From Candidatus Avelusimicrobium faecicola (GTDB lineage: Bacteria > Elusimicrobiota > Elusimicrobia > Elusimicrobiales > Elusimicrobiaceae), in contig UQFW01000007.1 of NCBI GenBank assembly GCA_900540405.1, forward strand, positions 1 to 35,710: DNA of 35,710 nt. Direction: 5' to 3'. The notes below the pieces were generated by a model. It worked only from the letters and a program-made list of their open reading frames with translations, made no database searches and was not told where the DNA came from. Every line of letters begins with the position of its first letter. The stretch's first letter is position 1. This document shows, in pieces, positions 25,414 through 32,986 of the stretch. The position numbers were made by a program, and so were the translations under genes.

Positions 25414-25442
25414 AAAAATCCCGGCCAAACCCCGGGATTTTT
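25414..25442. terminator. Bidirectional terminator between convergent genes
   Basis: AAAAATCCCGG pairs perfectly with CCGGGATTTTT (11 bp, 7-nt loop), giving a T-run in both directions. It ends the NRPS operon on the plus strand and serves the sirtuin gene on the minus strand. Confidence 0.88.
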
Positions 25443-25459
25443 ATTTATGTTTTTGAAAC

Positions 25460-25476
25460 CCCCGGCTATGCCGGGG
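25460..25476 (-). terminator. Second hairpin after the sirtuin gene
   Basis: CCCCGGC pairs with GCCGGGG around a 3-nt loop, 14 bases past the sirtuin stop. It is followed by GGTTTCAAAAAC on the minus strand, a poor T-run, so it probably acts with the stronger hairpin at 25414-25442. Confidence 0.45.
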
Positions 25477-25489
25477 AATATTTATTTTT

Positions 25490-26224
25490 CTATCCGTTTA
25501 TTTCTTTTTCCAAAGCGGTAAAAAACTCCGTGGCTTTCATGGGAAAGTACAAATCGCTTACGCTATCCGTATAGGCGGATTTAAGGGTGTTTACCTCTAT
25601 AATTTTGGCGCCGTTTTCTTTGGCGGCAAGCGGCAAACTGCACGCCGGCATTACTTGCCCCGCCGTGCCCACCACCAGCATAACATCCGCCTGCGCGGCC
25701 AGTTCTTCACTGGCGGCATACACACGCGGGTTGATACCCTCGCCGTAAAAAACAAAATCCGGCTTGAGAACCGTTCCGCAAAAGCACACCGGGGGGATTT
25801 CGTCCAAATTTACATCTTCCGTTTGGTATTTGCGCAAGCACCGCGGGCAAGAAAGCGTATGAATCGTACCGTGGAACTCCTGCACGTTTTTAGAGCCCGC
25901 CGCCTGGTGCAAACCGTCAATATTTTGCGTAATTACGCCTTTTAATAAACCTTTTTGCTCCAAATCAGCCAGTACAAGGTGCGCCTTGTTGGGGCGCGCC
26001 TCGCCCATACTGGAAAAAAATATTTTTTTCATTTCCTGCCAGGATTCCCGCGGGTGTTCATAAAAAAAGTTGATTTCTATAAATTTAGGGTCATATTGCG
26101 TCCAAAGGCCGCCTTTACCCGTAAAAGGGGGGATGCCGCTTTCCACGCTTACACCCGCCCCGGTAAACGCCACGCCAAAGCGGGCATTTTTGATTAAATC
26201 GGAGGCTTGTTGAATAGTAGACAT
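25490..26224 (-). CDS. Sir2-family NAD-dependent protein deacylase
   Basis: The protein has 244 aa and is cytoplasmic. It would remove acyl groups from lysines using NAD. Motifs are FTGAGVSVESGIPPF (20-34), TQNIDGLHQAAG, the catalytic His in VQEFHG, zinc ligands CPRC and the later CFC pair, KPDFVFYGE, and GTAGQVMPA. One departure is that the Arg that normally follows GIPxF (as in IPDFRG) is Thr35 (IPPFTG). That Arg lies in the flexible NAD loop, so activity may be altered. The gene has its own promoter, whose -35 lies in the last codons of the protease gene, and it appears leaderless. Two hairpins follow the stop. Confidence 0.88.
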   Translation of the reverse strand: MSTIQQASDLIKNARFGVAFTGAGVSVESGIPPFTGKGGLWTQYDPKFIEINFFYEHPRESWQEMKKIFFSSMGEARPNKAHLVLADLEQKGLLKGVITQNIDGLHQAAGSKNVQEFHGTIHTLSCPRCLRKYQTEDVNLDEIPPVCFCGTVLKPDFVFYGEGINPRVYAASEELAAQADVMLVVGTAGQVMPACSLPLAAKENGAKIIEVNTLKSAYTDSVSDLYFPMKATEFFTALEKEING

Positions 26225-26230
26225 AAAAGT

Positions 26231-26259
26231 ATTGTAGCACTAAAAAATTAATCGTTCAA
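26231..26259 (-). promoter_or_regulatory. Sigma70-type leaderless promoter of the sirtuin gene
   Basis: On the minus strand TTGAAC (26259-26254), a 17-nt spacer and TACAAT (26236-26231), followed by 6 nt and the ATG at 26224. The predicted transcription start is the A of the start codon. The -35 overlaps the end of the upstream protease gene. Confidence 0.75.
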
Positions 26260-27573
26260 ATCCGTAAGTACGGGCAGGCGGGCGGTTTCGTTGCGGCGCT
26301 CAAAATAAGCCTCCGCTTGGGCGGCGGGAACAGGCTGTTCTTGCACGCGGACAACTTTGCCCGCTTGGTAAACGGCGCGCACCGCGCGGTAAGCGTTTCC
26401 TTGCCGGTAAACAATCAGCCAGGCGCCTTGTTTGGTGCCGTCCTGCGCGCTGAACCCGCGCACATACACTTGCGCATTGGGGGGGAAATTCCACTCCATT
26501 TGCAAATCCATACTCATAGCGGCAACCGGGCCCCAACTTTCATAAAGCAAGGTGTGCGTTTTCGGGGTGTCGGGCGTTAAGCTCCAAAGCGTTTGAACCC
26601 CTTTAGAAAGGCGGCGCTTGACCGGGGTAATTTGCGCCACTTGCTCCACGCCGTCCGTATAAAACGCACTATTTGGGCAGAAACCGGCAAACGCGCGCGG
26701 GCCCTTTCCATAGCGCCCGAGCAAGGTAAGAATGCCCTCCGTTTCCGCACAGCCGATAGGGTCATACAAGCGGCGCATAATGCCTTGGCCGGGGGTACTG
26801 GTTTGGTGCAGGGGGTCTGCGTTATTGGCGGTATATTCGTCCGCCAAACCGAAAGCGTGGCCCAATTCGTGCGTAATGGCGGCAAAATAGGTGGGGCCGT
26901 CGTAAGAATACAAACGGTTTAATTGCCACAGGTGGCGTTGGTCGGCGGGCGTGTACGGCTCTTGGGCGATACGGTTTAACAGGGGGAGCCGTTTAGCCAA
27001 CACCGCTTTTTGCTCCGCATTTAATATATGTACGGCTATCCGGTCTGTATCCGGCAACAGGCCCGCATAGCGGGGTATTACGCAAATAAACGGCGCGGCG
27101 GATTTGTAATCTTCCATATAAAAAGCGGTTGATTTACGGAAGTAAGTTTCACAATAATTTTTAGAAATTAAAATGCTGATGTCCGCCTGCCGGGGCGCGC
27201 CCGACGGCGCAAAATAATCTGCCCCCGCCGGGTGGGCGGACAAATCGCACGCTACTTGCTGAAACCGGGCATTTTTTAAGAGAGGGATAACGGCGGAAAA
27301 TTCTTTACCGCGGCCCGCCGTTTCTATTTGCAAGGCTATGCCGTAAGTCCACTCTTTCAGCGCGGCGCGGGTGTAGAGGGCCGCTTCCGGGCGGGAAATA
27401 TCCAGAGCTTCTTTGGCGCCCAATTCCACGCAATAGGTAATGGGCTGTTGTTTGGCTAATTTGTCCGCCAAAAAAAGCGACGGTTTAACGGCCACGTTTT
27501 CCAAATGCCCAAACGGGGCCGCCCACGCAAGCGCGGATACACACAAAGCGGACAAAATAAAAAAGATTCTCAT
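26248..27573 (-). CDS. Exported metzincin-like zinc metalloprotease
   Basis: The protein has 441 aa. Residues 1-18 are a signal peptide (MRIFFILSALCVSALAWA). The zinc motif HELGHAFGLADEY is of the HExxHxxGxxD type, as in M64/IgA-peptidase-like and related metzincins, and GIMRRLYDP downstream supplies a candidate Met-turn. Several Cys (for example ACDL, NYCETYF, ICVIP, GCAE, GFCPN) suggest disulfides in the mature secreted protein. A beta-rich C-terminal part follows. The target is unknown. The longer in-frame ORF from 27624 is rejected because ATG 27573 starts a clean signal peptide and lies 6 nt after a TATACT box. The gene is followed within 23 nt by the sirtuin, which has its own promoter. 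Confidence 0.8.
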   Translation of the reverse strand: MRIFFILSALCVSALAWAAPFGHLENVAVKPSLFLADKLAKQQPITYCVELGAKEALDISRPEAALYTRAALKEWTYGIALQIETAGRGKEFSAVIPLLKNARFQQVACDLSAHPAGADYFAPSGAPRQADISILISKNYCETYFRKSTAFYMEDYKSAAPFICVIPRYAGLLPDTDRIAVHILNAEQKAVLAKRLPLLNRIAQEPYTPADQRHLWQLNRLYSYDGPTYFAAITHELGHAFGLADEYTANNADPLHQTSTPGQGIMRRLYDPIGCAETEGILTLLGRYGKGPRAFAGFCPNSAFYTDGVEQVAQITPVKRRLSKGVQTLWSLTPDTPKTHTLLYESWGPVAAMSMDLQMEWNFPPNAQVYVRGFSAQDGTKQGAWLIVYRQGNAYRAVRAVYQAGKVVRVQEQPVPAAQAEAYFERRNETARLPVLTDLND

Positions 27574-27579
27574 ACATTC

Positions 27580-27608
27580 AGTATATCCGTATGAGCCGCA
27601 CGCCGCAA
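27580..27608 (-). promoter_or_regulatory. Leaderless promoter of the metalloprotease gene, -35 supplied by a dispersed repeat
   Basis: On the minus strand TTGCGG (27608-27603), a 17-nt spacer and TATACT (27585-27580), then 6 nt and the ATG at 27573. The TTGCGG is the end of the repeat element at 27603-27630. Confidence 0.65.
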
Positions 27609-27630
27609 GGGCCAAAAGACCCATTTTTTA
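27603..27630 (-). repeat. TAGGTCC/GGCCCTTGCGG element, copy near the metalloprotease
   Basis: Read on the minus strand this 28-mer differs from the copy at 34707-34734 at only two positions (ATGGGTCTTTTGG versus ATAGGTCCTTTGG). It starts with an A-tract and ends TTGCGG. Confidence 0.75.
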
Positions 27631-27644
27631 TATTGGGCCCGCGT

Positions 27645-27685
27645 ATAGATAAAACACAGCCCCGGAGGCGTACTCTCCGGGGCTG
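27645..27685 (-). terminator. Terminator of the aax operon
   Basis: CAGCCCCGGAG pairs perfectly with CTCCGGGGCTG (11 bp, 7-nt loop). On the minus strand TGTTTTATC follows. It lies 23 bases past the antiporter stop. Confidence 0.82.
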
Positions 27686-27708
27686 TTTGGTCTGGGCAAG
27701 CACGCGGA

Positions 27709-29160
27709 CTAGATTTTTACCAGTCCCCGCGCAAAAACGTACGCCGCCACTACCGCAAATGCAATCAGCAGGCCAGCTACTTGCTTTTCCCCACTGGTAA
27801 AAACAACCGGGGCCCCCTGTTGGCGGCGGGAATACACATACAGCGGTATTCCCAACGCTAAAAAAATCACCGCCAGGAACAAATACTTAATGCCCGCCGC
27901 ATACACCAGCCACACGCCGTACACCGTGCCCACCAGTGCCGTAAACAAGGCTCCGGCCCGCCCGGTGGGCGCTATTTTGGCATATTCGCCGTCTTCCACC
28001 AGTTTCCACAAATAGCCGGTACTGGCCAAATACGCGGGCAACACCATGACCCCGGTTATGGAAAGCATGGTATTCCACGCATTGTTGGAAAAATACACCA
28101 TTAAAATAGCCAGTTGCATTAAAATACTGGTCACCCAGAGCGACACGCTCGGCGCGCCGTTTTGGTTTTCCCGTGCGAATTGCTTAGGGAACGTGCCGTT
28201 TTGGGCGGCCGCCGCCGGGATTTCCGCCGCAATCATCGTCCAGGCTAACCAACTGGAAAGCACCGCAATCAAGAGGCCGATATTCATCACCCACGCGCCC
28301 CACGGGCCTACCACTTGTTCCAATACGCCCGCCGTGGAGGGATTCGCCACCGCGGCAATTTCCTCTTGCGTTAAAAAGCCGTACGGCAAGAGGGAAAGCC
28401 CCATATACACCACCAAGCACCCCACAAACCCTAAAAAGGTGGCTTTGCTGACGGCGGCTTGGCTTTTGGCCCGGTTAGAAAGCACCACCGCGCCTTCTAT
28501 ACCGATGAATGCCCACAAGGTGACGAGCATGGTGCTTTTTAATTGGGCGGATAAAGAGCCCAGGTTTTTGCCGTTTTCTGCCAAATGTCCCCAAAAGTTA
28601 TAGTCAAACTTATCCAAATGAAAGACAAACAGTAAAATCAGGCAGAATAGCAATAAAGGCACCAATTTGCCAATCGTCCCCAATATATTTAATATGGCGG
28701 CCTGGCGCACCCCGCGCAAAACCACCCAGTTGAACCCCCATATCAGCACGGAACCGCACACAATGGAAAGCAAGTTATTCCCGCCTGCAAAATAAGGGGG
28801 GAAAAAGTAATTCAGGGCGTCCATGGTAATTACCGCGTAGCCCACATTACCGAAGATTTGGCACAGCCAATACCCCCAACCGATTGTAAACCCCACATAA
28901 GGGCCGAAGCCTTCCCGGGCGTACATATAAATACCGGCCGTCAGGTTGGGTTTCACGCGGGAAAGCACACTAAAAGTGTTGGCAATAAAATACATTCCCA
29001 CGCCGGTAATCAGCCAGGCCAGTAAAACCGCCCCGGCGCTGGCCCCTGCCGCCATATTTTGGGGGAGGGAAAACACACCTCCCCCAACCATGGAGCTGAC
29101 CACAATACACGCAAGCCCTATTACCCCCAGCTTGCCTGCGTTATTTTGTTTGTCTGCCAT
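27709..29160 (-). CDS. aaxC: APC-family arginine/agmatine antiporter (AaxC-like)
   Basis: The protein has 483 aa with about 12-13 membrane segments. The N-terminal [20 protein letters not shown] is the APC substrate-binding signature (GxG helix 1) of the basic amino acid/polyamine antiporter group (ArcD, AdiC, AaxC). [17 protein letters not shown] in helix 6 is also typical. It would exchange external arginine for internal agmatine across the inner membrane. Context is decisive: it follows a pyruvoyl arginine decarboxylase (27-nt gap) and a porin, the same order as Chlamydia aaxABC. I chose ATG 29160 (GGGAGG 9 nt upstream) over a TTG at 29178 that overlaps that site. A terminator ends the operon. 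Confidence 0.88.
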   Translation of the reverse strand: MADKQNNAGKLGVIGLACIVVSSMVGGGVFSLPQNMAAGASAGAVLLAWLITGVGMYFIANTFSVLSRVKPNLTAGIYMYAREGFGPYVGFTIGWGYWLCQIFGNVGYAVITMDALNYFFPPYFAGGNNLLSIVCGSVLIWGFNWVVLRGVRQAAILNILGTIGKLVPLLLFCLILLFVFHLDKFDYNFWGHLAENGKNLGSLSAQLKSTMLVTLWAFIGIEGAVVLSNRAKSQAAVSKATFLGFVGCLVVYMGLSLLPYGFLTQEEIAAVANPSTAGVLEQVVGPWGAWVMNIGLLIAVLSSWLAWTMIAAEIPAAAAQNGTFPKQFARENQNGAPSVSLWVTSILMQLAILMVYFSNNAWNTMLSITGVMVLPAYLASTGYLWKLVEDGEYAKIAPTGRAGALFTALVGTVYGVWLVYAAGIKYLFLAVIFLALGIPLYVYSRRQQGAPVVFTSGEKQVAGLLIAFAVVAAYVFARGLVKI

Positions 29161-29187
29161 ATTTTTTACCTCCCCCAAACCTCGGGT

Positions 29188-29784
29188 TTATTTGCCCGAT
29201 ACCGGCTCCGCATACCGGAAGTTCAAAAACCCCATAGCCGTTAAACAATACGCAAAAGGCTGGGTAATGTTTATAAAGTTATGCCAGATTTGGAACTCGC
29301 TATGTTTTTCCACCCCGCGGATAGCCAGCTCGTGCCGCAGGGATTTGTTCAGCCACATTTTGGCGTGACCTTCGGCAATTTCGTTATCAATAGGCGTATC
29401 AAAATATTCCACATATTCGGCCGCCCATCCGCCTACTAAATTGCCTTTTTTGTCTTTACCCCAGCACACGCCCACGCCGGTAGCTATGGCCTTGTGGTCC
29501 TCTATGCGCGCGCCGTTTCCGGCCATAATTACTTCCAGCACCGCGCCGTGCTTAAAATGCGCGGCCACTTTATCCACCGGCAAAATATTGCCGAAAAGCT
29601 CTTTAGGCAGTACGGACGTATAAGGCACAATGTTGAAGTTTTCTATTTTGGCCTGTAAAAGCGCGCTGTCATAACAGAATGTTTCAAACGGTTGTGGCGG
29701 GATGCCGTCCGCGGCCTGCCCGGCTCCCCCGGTAATAAACGCTAACGTCGGGTAGCGCGTCCCTAATACAAAGTCTTTTTCCAT
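29188..29784 (-). CDS. aaxB: Pyruvoyl-dependent arginine decarboxylase (AaxB-like)
   Basis: The protein has 198 aa. It converts arginine to agmatine and CO2, using a pyruvoyl group made by self-cleavage. The cleavage site is visible as VPYTSVLP, Thr56-Ser57. The chlamydial enzyme also cuts Thr-Ser, whereas the archaeal one cuts Ser-Ser. Other family features are [11 protein letters not shown] and [14 protein letters not shown] after the site, and the C-terminal [12 protein letters not shown]. The product would be alpha and beta chains of about 56 and 142 residues, assembled in the cytoplasm. A good AAAGGAGA precedes the ATG. It sits between aaxA-like and aaxC-like genes, with a 62-nt gap upstream and 27 nt downstream. 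Decarboxylation consumes a proton, so the operon likely serves acid resistance or arginine depletion (inference from Chlamydia and enterobacteria). Confidence 0.93.
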   Translation of the reverse strand: MEKDFVLGTRYPTLAFITGGAGQAADGIPPQPFETFCYDSALLQAKIENFNIVPYTSVLPKELFGNILPVDKVAAHFKHGAVLEVIMAGNGARIEDHKAIATGVGVCWGKDKKGNLVGGWAAEYVEYFDTPIDNEIAEGHAKMWLNKSLRHELAIRGVEKHSEFQIWHNFINITQPFAYCLTAMGFLNFRYAEPVSGK

Positions 29785-29846
29785 AATTAATCTCCTTTTA
29801 CTGCTAATTTACCCCCTAGTGCGCTTTTCCTTATACGCACCCGGTT

Positions 29847-31046
29847 TTACAAATTAATTCCCGTACGCAAGCTGAACACCGTGGCACTTTTGCGCCCGCC
29901 GGAAGCCGTTTTCGGGTAGAACTGAATATCCGGCGTGATGGTAAAAAACCGCCCGATACCCCAAATATATTGCATTTCCAGAGCGCCTTCCCCATGCGCG
30001 GGGGGATAAAACCCGCCGTTTAAGCGGTTGTACGCGGCCCCGATAATCAGCGCGTCCTGCGCGTTGCGCTCCAGCGGGTTGAGCCACGCCGCGCCCACCG
30101 CGTAAGAACGCTTGACGGCCGTTGCCGCACCGCTTGCGCCGTTGGCCCGGGCAAAAACGGCCCATTTTTCACCCAAATTTTGTTGGGCGTTCAGGCTAAC
30201 GCCAAAGGAATACTCGTCCTGCCCGCTCACCGCCGGCTGATAATAAACGAGCGCCCCGTATTGCCCCGCGCCTAAGCGCCCCTCGGGGTTCCATTGGGCA
30301 GAGCCGAACGCGGTATAATGCCCGTCAAACGCGCTACGCAAGCGAATGGTTTGCCCGGAAAGGTTGCTCGCATCTTGGTATCCGATTGAAAAGCTCCACG
30401 CGCCGGGGGTAGATTGCACATACGCCCCAAAGCCCGCCGTCGGATAGACCGACGACGCATTTTGCGCCAGTGCGTAATTCATCAGCGCCGTTTGTTGGTT
30501 GGAAAGGTACGGCGTGCCGTCAAAATTGTATAGCGGGAACTGCCCCACCGTCACGCTGAGCCAATCCCAGGCGCCGGGCAACGTGTGCGTATAACTGGCT
30601 TGTGAAAAAAACTCCTCCGAGGACGGATAATCGTTAAACGCCAAGGCTTGCCCGGTGCGGTTTTGCAGGGCAGAGGCCGGCGCACCCCAATAGCGTATTA
30701 AGTTGTAATTGACGTTGATTTGCCCGCGGCCCCAAGCGCCGTCTTGCCATAAATTCCACGTCAGGTACGGATAATAGATACTTTGAATGGCGGTTCGCTT
30801 GCCGTTGGGTGCGGAGCGCTCGGCGGTAAATGAGGCATCCAGCCCCACACTCAGCCCCCATTCTTTCTGCAGGTCTTGCTTAAAATGCAAGTAATCCGTG
30901 CCGAATGCGCTGGGCGCATCTGCCCCCAAAGTGCGGTGTGCCGCCAGGCGTTGTTCGTGCCTGACGGACGGCACCGCGGTTATTTCGGCCGCCTGTAAAA
31001 CTCCGGCGGATACCAACACTGCAAAAAACATTCCCCAGTATTTCAT
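29847..31046 (-). CDS. aaxA: OprB-family outer-membrane porin (AaxA-like)
   Basis: The protein has 399 aa. Residues 1-19 are a signal peptide (MKYWGMFFAVLVSAGVLQA). The rest is beta-barrel-like, with alternating aromatic/hydrophobic strands (FSIGYQDAS, YGALVYYQ, YSFGVSLNAQ, FFTITPDIQFYP) and the C-terminal VFSLRTGINL expected of an OprB/carbohydrate-selective-type porin. In Chlamydia, AaxA is an OprB-type porin that lets arginine through the outer membrane, and aaxB and aaxC follow in the same order as here. Arginine uptake is inferred from that context. It is the first gene of the operon, with AAGGGGG before the ATG and a promoter at 31075-31103. A small stem (GTGCG/CGCAC, 29819-29840) lies between it and aaxB. 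Confidence 0.85.
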   Translation of the reverse strand: MKYWGMFFAVLVSAGVLQAAEITAVPSVRHEQRLAAHRTLGADAPSAFGTDYLHFKQDLQKEWGLSVGLDASFTAERSAPNGKRTAIQSIYYPYLTWNLWQDGAWGRGQINVNYNLIRYWGAPASALQNRTGQALAFNDYPSSEEFFSQASYTHTLPGAWDWLSVTVGQFPLYNFDGTPYLSNQQTALMNYALAQNASSVYPTAGFGAYVQSTPGAWSFSIGYQDASNLSGQTIRLRSAFDGHYTAFGSAQWNPEGRLGAGQYGALVYYQPAVSGQDEYSFGVSLNAQQNLGEKWAVFARANGASGAATAVKRSYAVGAAWLNPLERNAQDALIIGAAYNRLNGGFYPPAHGEGALEMQYIWGIGRFFTITPDIQFYPKTASGGRKSATVFSLRTGINL

Positions 31047-31074
31047 TTTTACCCCCTTTTATGGTATGGGTTTA

Positions 31075-31103
31075 GCATAAAAATTTACGCCTTGCCCGCA
31101 CAA
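31075..31103 (-). promoter_or_regulatory. Promoter of the aaxABC-like operon
   Basis: On the minus strand TTGTGC (31103-31098), a 17-nt spacer and TATGCT (31080-31075). The start would be near 31068, leaving a leader of about 20 nt with AAGGGGG before the ATG at 31046. No ArgR-like operator is obvious to the eye. Confidence 0.55.
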
Positions 31104-31256
31104 CGCGCAAAATGGGTTAGTTTTTGGCGCCCGACGGAAGTTTTTTCACTTTTCATACAAAATAACCCTTTTTGGAACGCGCAAAAACGGCTTTGTTCAA
31201 ATAAGTTATAATAAAAATAATGCGCCCCGCGCGCACCATGAAAAAGGGGGAAAAGT

Positions 31257-32522
31257 ATGACTGTTTTATATATTCTTATCGCTTTGGCGACCCTGGCGGG
31301 CACTTTTTGGGCCGGCTATTTACTGGGGGGCAAACCCGCGCAAAATGCGCAGGCGCAAAACGACGCCTTGCAAAAAGAATTAAAAGACGCCCAAAACCGT
31401 TTGCACTCGGCGGAGCTTGAAAAATCCACCTTAGAAGCCCAAAAAGCGGCGCTGGACGATTCGCTCACCCAACAAAAAAACTTTTTTACCCAAATACAGG
31501 GGGAAACCAAAAACGCCATTAAAACCATGGCGGCCGAAGCGCTGAAAGAACAGCGCGCGGAACTGGTAGCCAAAAACAGCGATTTATACGCCCCGCTGAA
31601 AACCAAACTGGACGAATTTACCAAACAAATCGGAGATTTGCGCAACGAAAGCACTTCCCGCCATGGGGATTTGAAGCACGCCCTGGAGCAAACCCGCCAA
31701 ATGAACGACAGTTTAGCCAAAGAAGCCAAAGACCTGACGGAAGCGCTCAAAAACCCCAAAATGCAGGGCAACTGGGGGGAAATGATTTTGGAAAACGTGC
31801 TTACTTCCGCCGGGCTTGCGGAAGGAAAAGACTATGAAAAGCAGGCGTTTTTCCGCGGGGAAGACAACTCCCGCAACTACCCGGATTTTTTAATCCGCCT
31901 GCCGCAAGGGCGCACGGTGGTGATAGATTCCAAAATGTCCCTGGTAAATTATAAAAATTGGGCCGTAGCTACGGACGAAACCCAAAAAGCGCAGTTTTTG
32001 AAAGCCCATGTAAAAGATGTGCGCGCACACATTGACGAACTATCCGATAAAGACTACCAAAAGCTGATTAAAGCCCGCGGGCTGGACTTTGTATTTATGT
32101 TTGTGCCCATAGAATACGCCTATTTTGCCGCGTTGCAGGCAGACCCCGCCTTAAACGATTACGCCCGCCAAAAAGGGGTGTCCGTCGTCACGGCGTCCAA
32201 CCTGTTTGCCGTAATGCAGGTGGTGGAAAACCTCTGGCGCATAGAACGCACCAATAAAAATATGGATAAAATTTTAGTCTTGGGCGAAGAAATGCACAAG
32301 CGCGTTAAGCTGTTTGTGTCCCGCATGGAAGACATCCACACCAAACTGACCGCCACCCAAAAAGCCTACGACGGCGCCATGACCACGCTTACCGGCAACA
32401 CGGGCATTATTAAATCGGCCGTGAAACTGGAAGAAATGCAAATCAAGCACGCGGGCACGCTGGCCGATAAATTAAGTGCGGAGGGCCCGCTTCTGCCCGC
32501 GGAGCCGGATGTCCGCGCCTAA
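31257..32522 (+). CDS. rmuC: RmuC-family DNA recombination protein
   Basis: The protein has 421 aa. An N-terminal membrane helix (residues about 4-25) is followed by a coiled coil of about 130 residues (LKDAQNRLHSAELEKSTLEA and on) and the RmuC nuclease-like domain: NPKMQGNWGEMILENVL, YPDFLIRLPQGRTVVIDSKM (PD...DSK, the PD-(D/E)XK-type core), FMFVPIEYAYFAAL, and NLFAVMQVVENLWRIERTNKN. In E. coli RmuC limits inversions at short inverted repeats. The start ATG has AAAGGGGG 5 nt upstream; TATAAT at 31207-31212 is a likely -10. It is divergent from the aax operon, and a lipoprotein gene follows 45 nt later. Confidence 0.93.
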   Translation: MTVLYILIALATLAGTFWAGYLLGGKPAQNAQAQNDALQKELKDAQNRLHSAELEKSTLEAQKAALDDSLTQQKNFFTQIQGETKNAIKTMAAEALKEQRAELVAKNSDLYAPLKTKLDEFTKQIGDLRNESTSRHGDLKHALEQTRQMNDSLAKEAKDLTEALKNPKMQGNWGEMILENVLTSAGLAEGKDYEKQAFFRGEDNSRNYPDFLIRLPQGRTVVIDSKMSLVNYKNWAVATDETQKAQFLKAHVKDVRAHIDELSDKDYQKLIKARGLDFVFMFVPIEYAYFAALQADPALNDYARQKGVSVVTASNLFAVMQVVENLWRIERTNKNMDKILVLGEEMHKRVKLFVSRMEDIHTKLTATQKAYDGAMTTLTGNTGIIKSAVKLEEMQIKHAGTLADKLSAEGPLLPAEPDVRA

Positions 32523-32567
32523 GCGTTTTTTTATACAATATATTTAGCATTAAACAGGAGCTTAAAA

Positions 32568-32879
32568 ATGAAAAAAATTATTCTACTTGCCGTGGTAGCC
32601 GGGGCGGCCGTTTTGACGGGTTGCGCCAGCACCTCCAACAATACTACGGTTTCCAATCCGCAAATTTTAACGCTGGACGAAGCCTTGCAAAAATCGGCCG
32701 AAACGCGCCAAAAAGTATTGGATGCCAAAAAATCGTACGAAGCCGCCAAATCTGCCCAAAACAGTGCCGCGGCCAATACGGCGGCGGAACTGGGCAAAGC
32801 GGCCTTGAAAGAAAAAGTCAACACCGCCAAAAGCCAAATTGAAGCCGAAAAACAAGCGTGGAAAGACGTGCTTAAATAG
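32568..32879 (+). CDS. Small lipoprotein with a coiled-coil body
   Basis: The protein has 103 aa. The lipoprotein signal peptide ends in the lipobox LTGC (Cys19, MKKIILLAVVAGAAVLTGC). A Ser/Thr/Asn linker follows, then an alanine-rich, charged helix from about residue 36 to the end, like Lpp-type or Alanine-zipper lipoproteins. No specific family is recognised. It has GGAG 8 nt upstream and possibly its own -10 (TACAAT near 32535). A shared terminator follows. Confidence 0.8.
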   Translation: MKKIILLAVVAGAAVLTGCASTSNNTTVSNPQILTLDEALQKSAETRQKVLDAKKSYEAAKSAQNSAAANTAAELGKAALKEKVNTAKSQIEAEKQAWKDVLK

Positions 32880-32900
32880 TTTGTATCAAGCATAAACTAA

Positions 32901-32937
32901 AAACGGGCCCCATACAAGCGGGTCCGTTTTTTTGTGA
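32901..32937. terminator. Bidirectional terminator between convergent genes
   Basis: AAACGGGCCC pairs with GGGTCCGTTT (one G-U pair), with a seven-T run on the plus strand and TTTTTAG on the minus strand. It serves the lipoprotein gene and the sigma-factor operon. Confidence 0.8.
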
Positions 32938-32970
32938 CTTCTTTATTATTTGGTGACTTCTTTGTTATTT
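32934..32970 (+). repeat. Short tandem repeat
   Basis: gtgacttctttattattt (32934-32951) is repeated at 32953-32970 with one change, period 19, just after the shared terminator. Likely a local duplication. Confidence 0.7.
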
Positions 32971-32986
32971 TACCGTTGGCTAAATA

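Noticed and set aside
27573..27624. Longer N terminus for the metalloprotease
   Set aside because: It would cover the -10 box and the repeat-derived -35, and would place the signal peptide internally.
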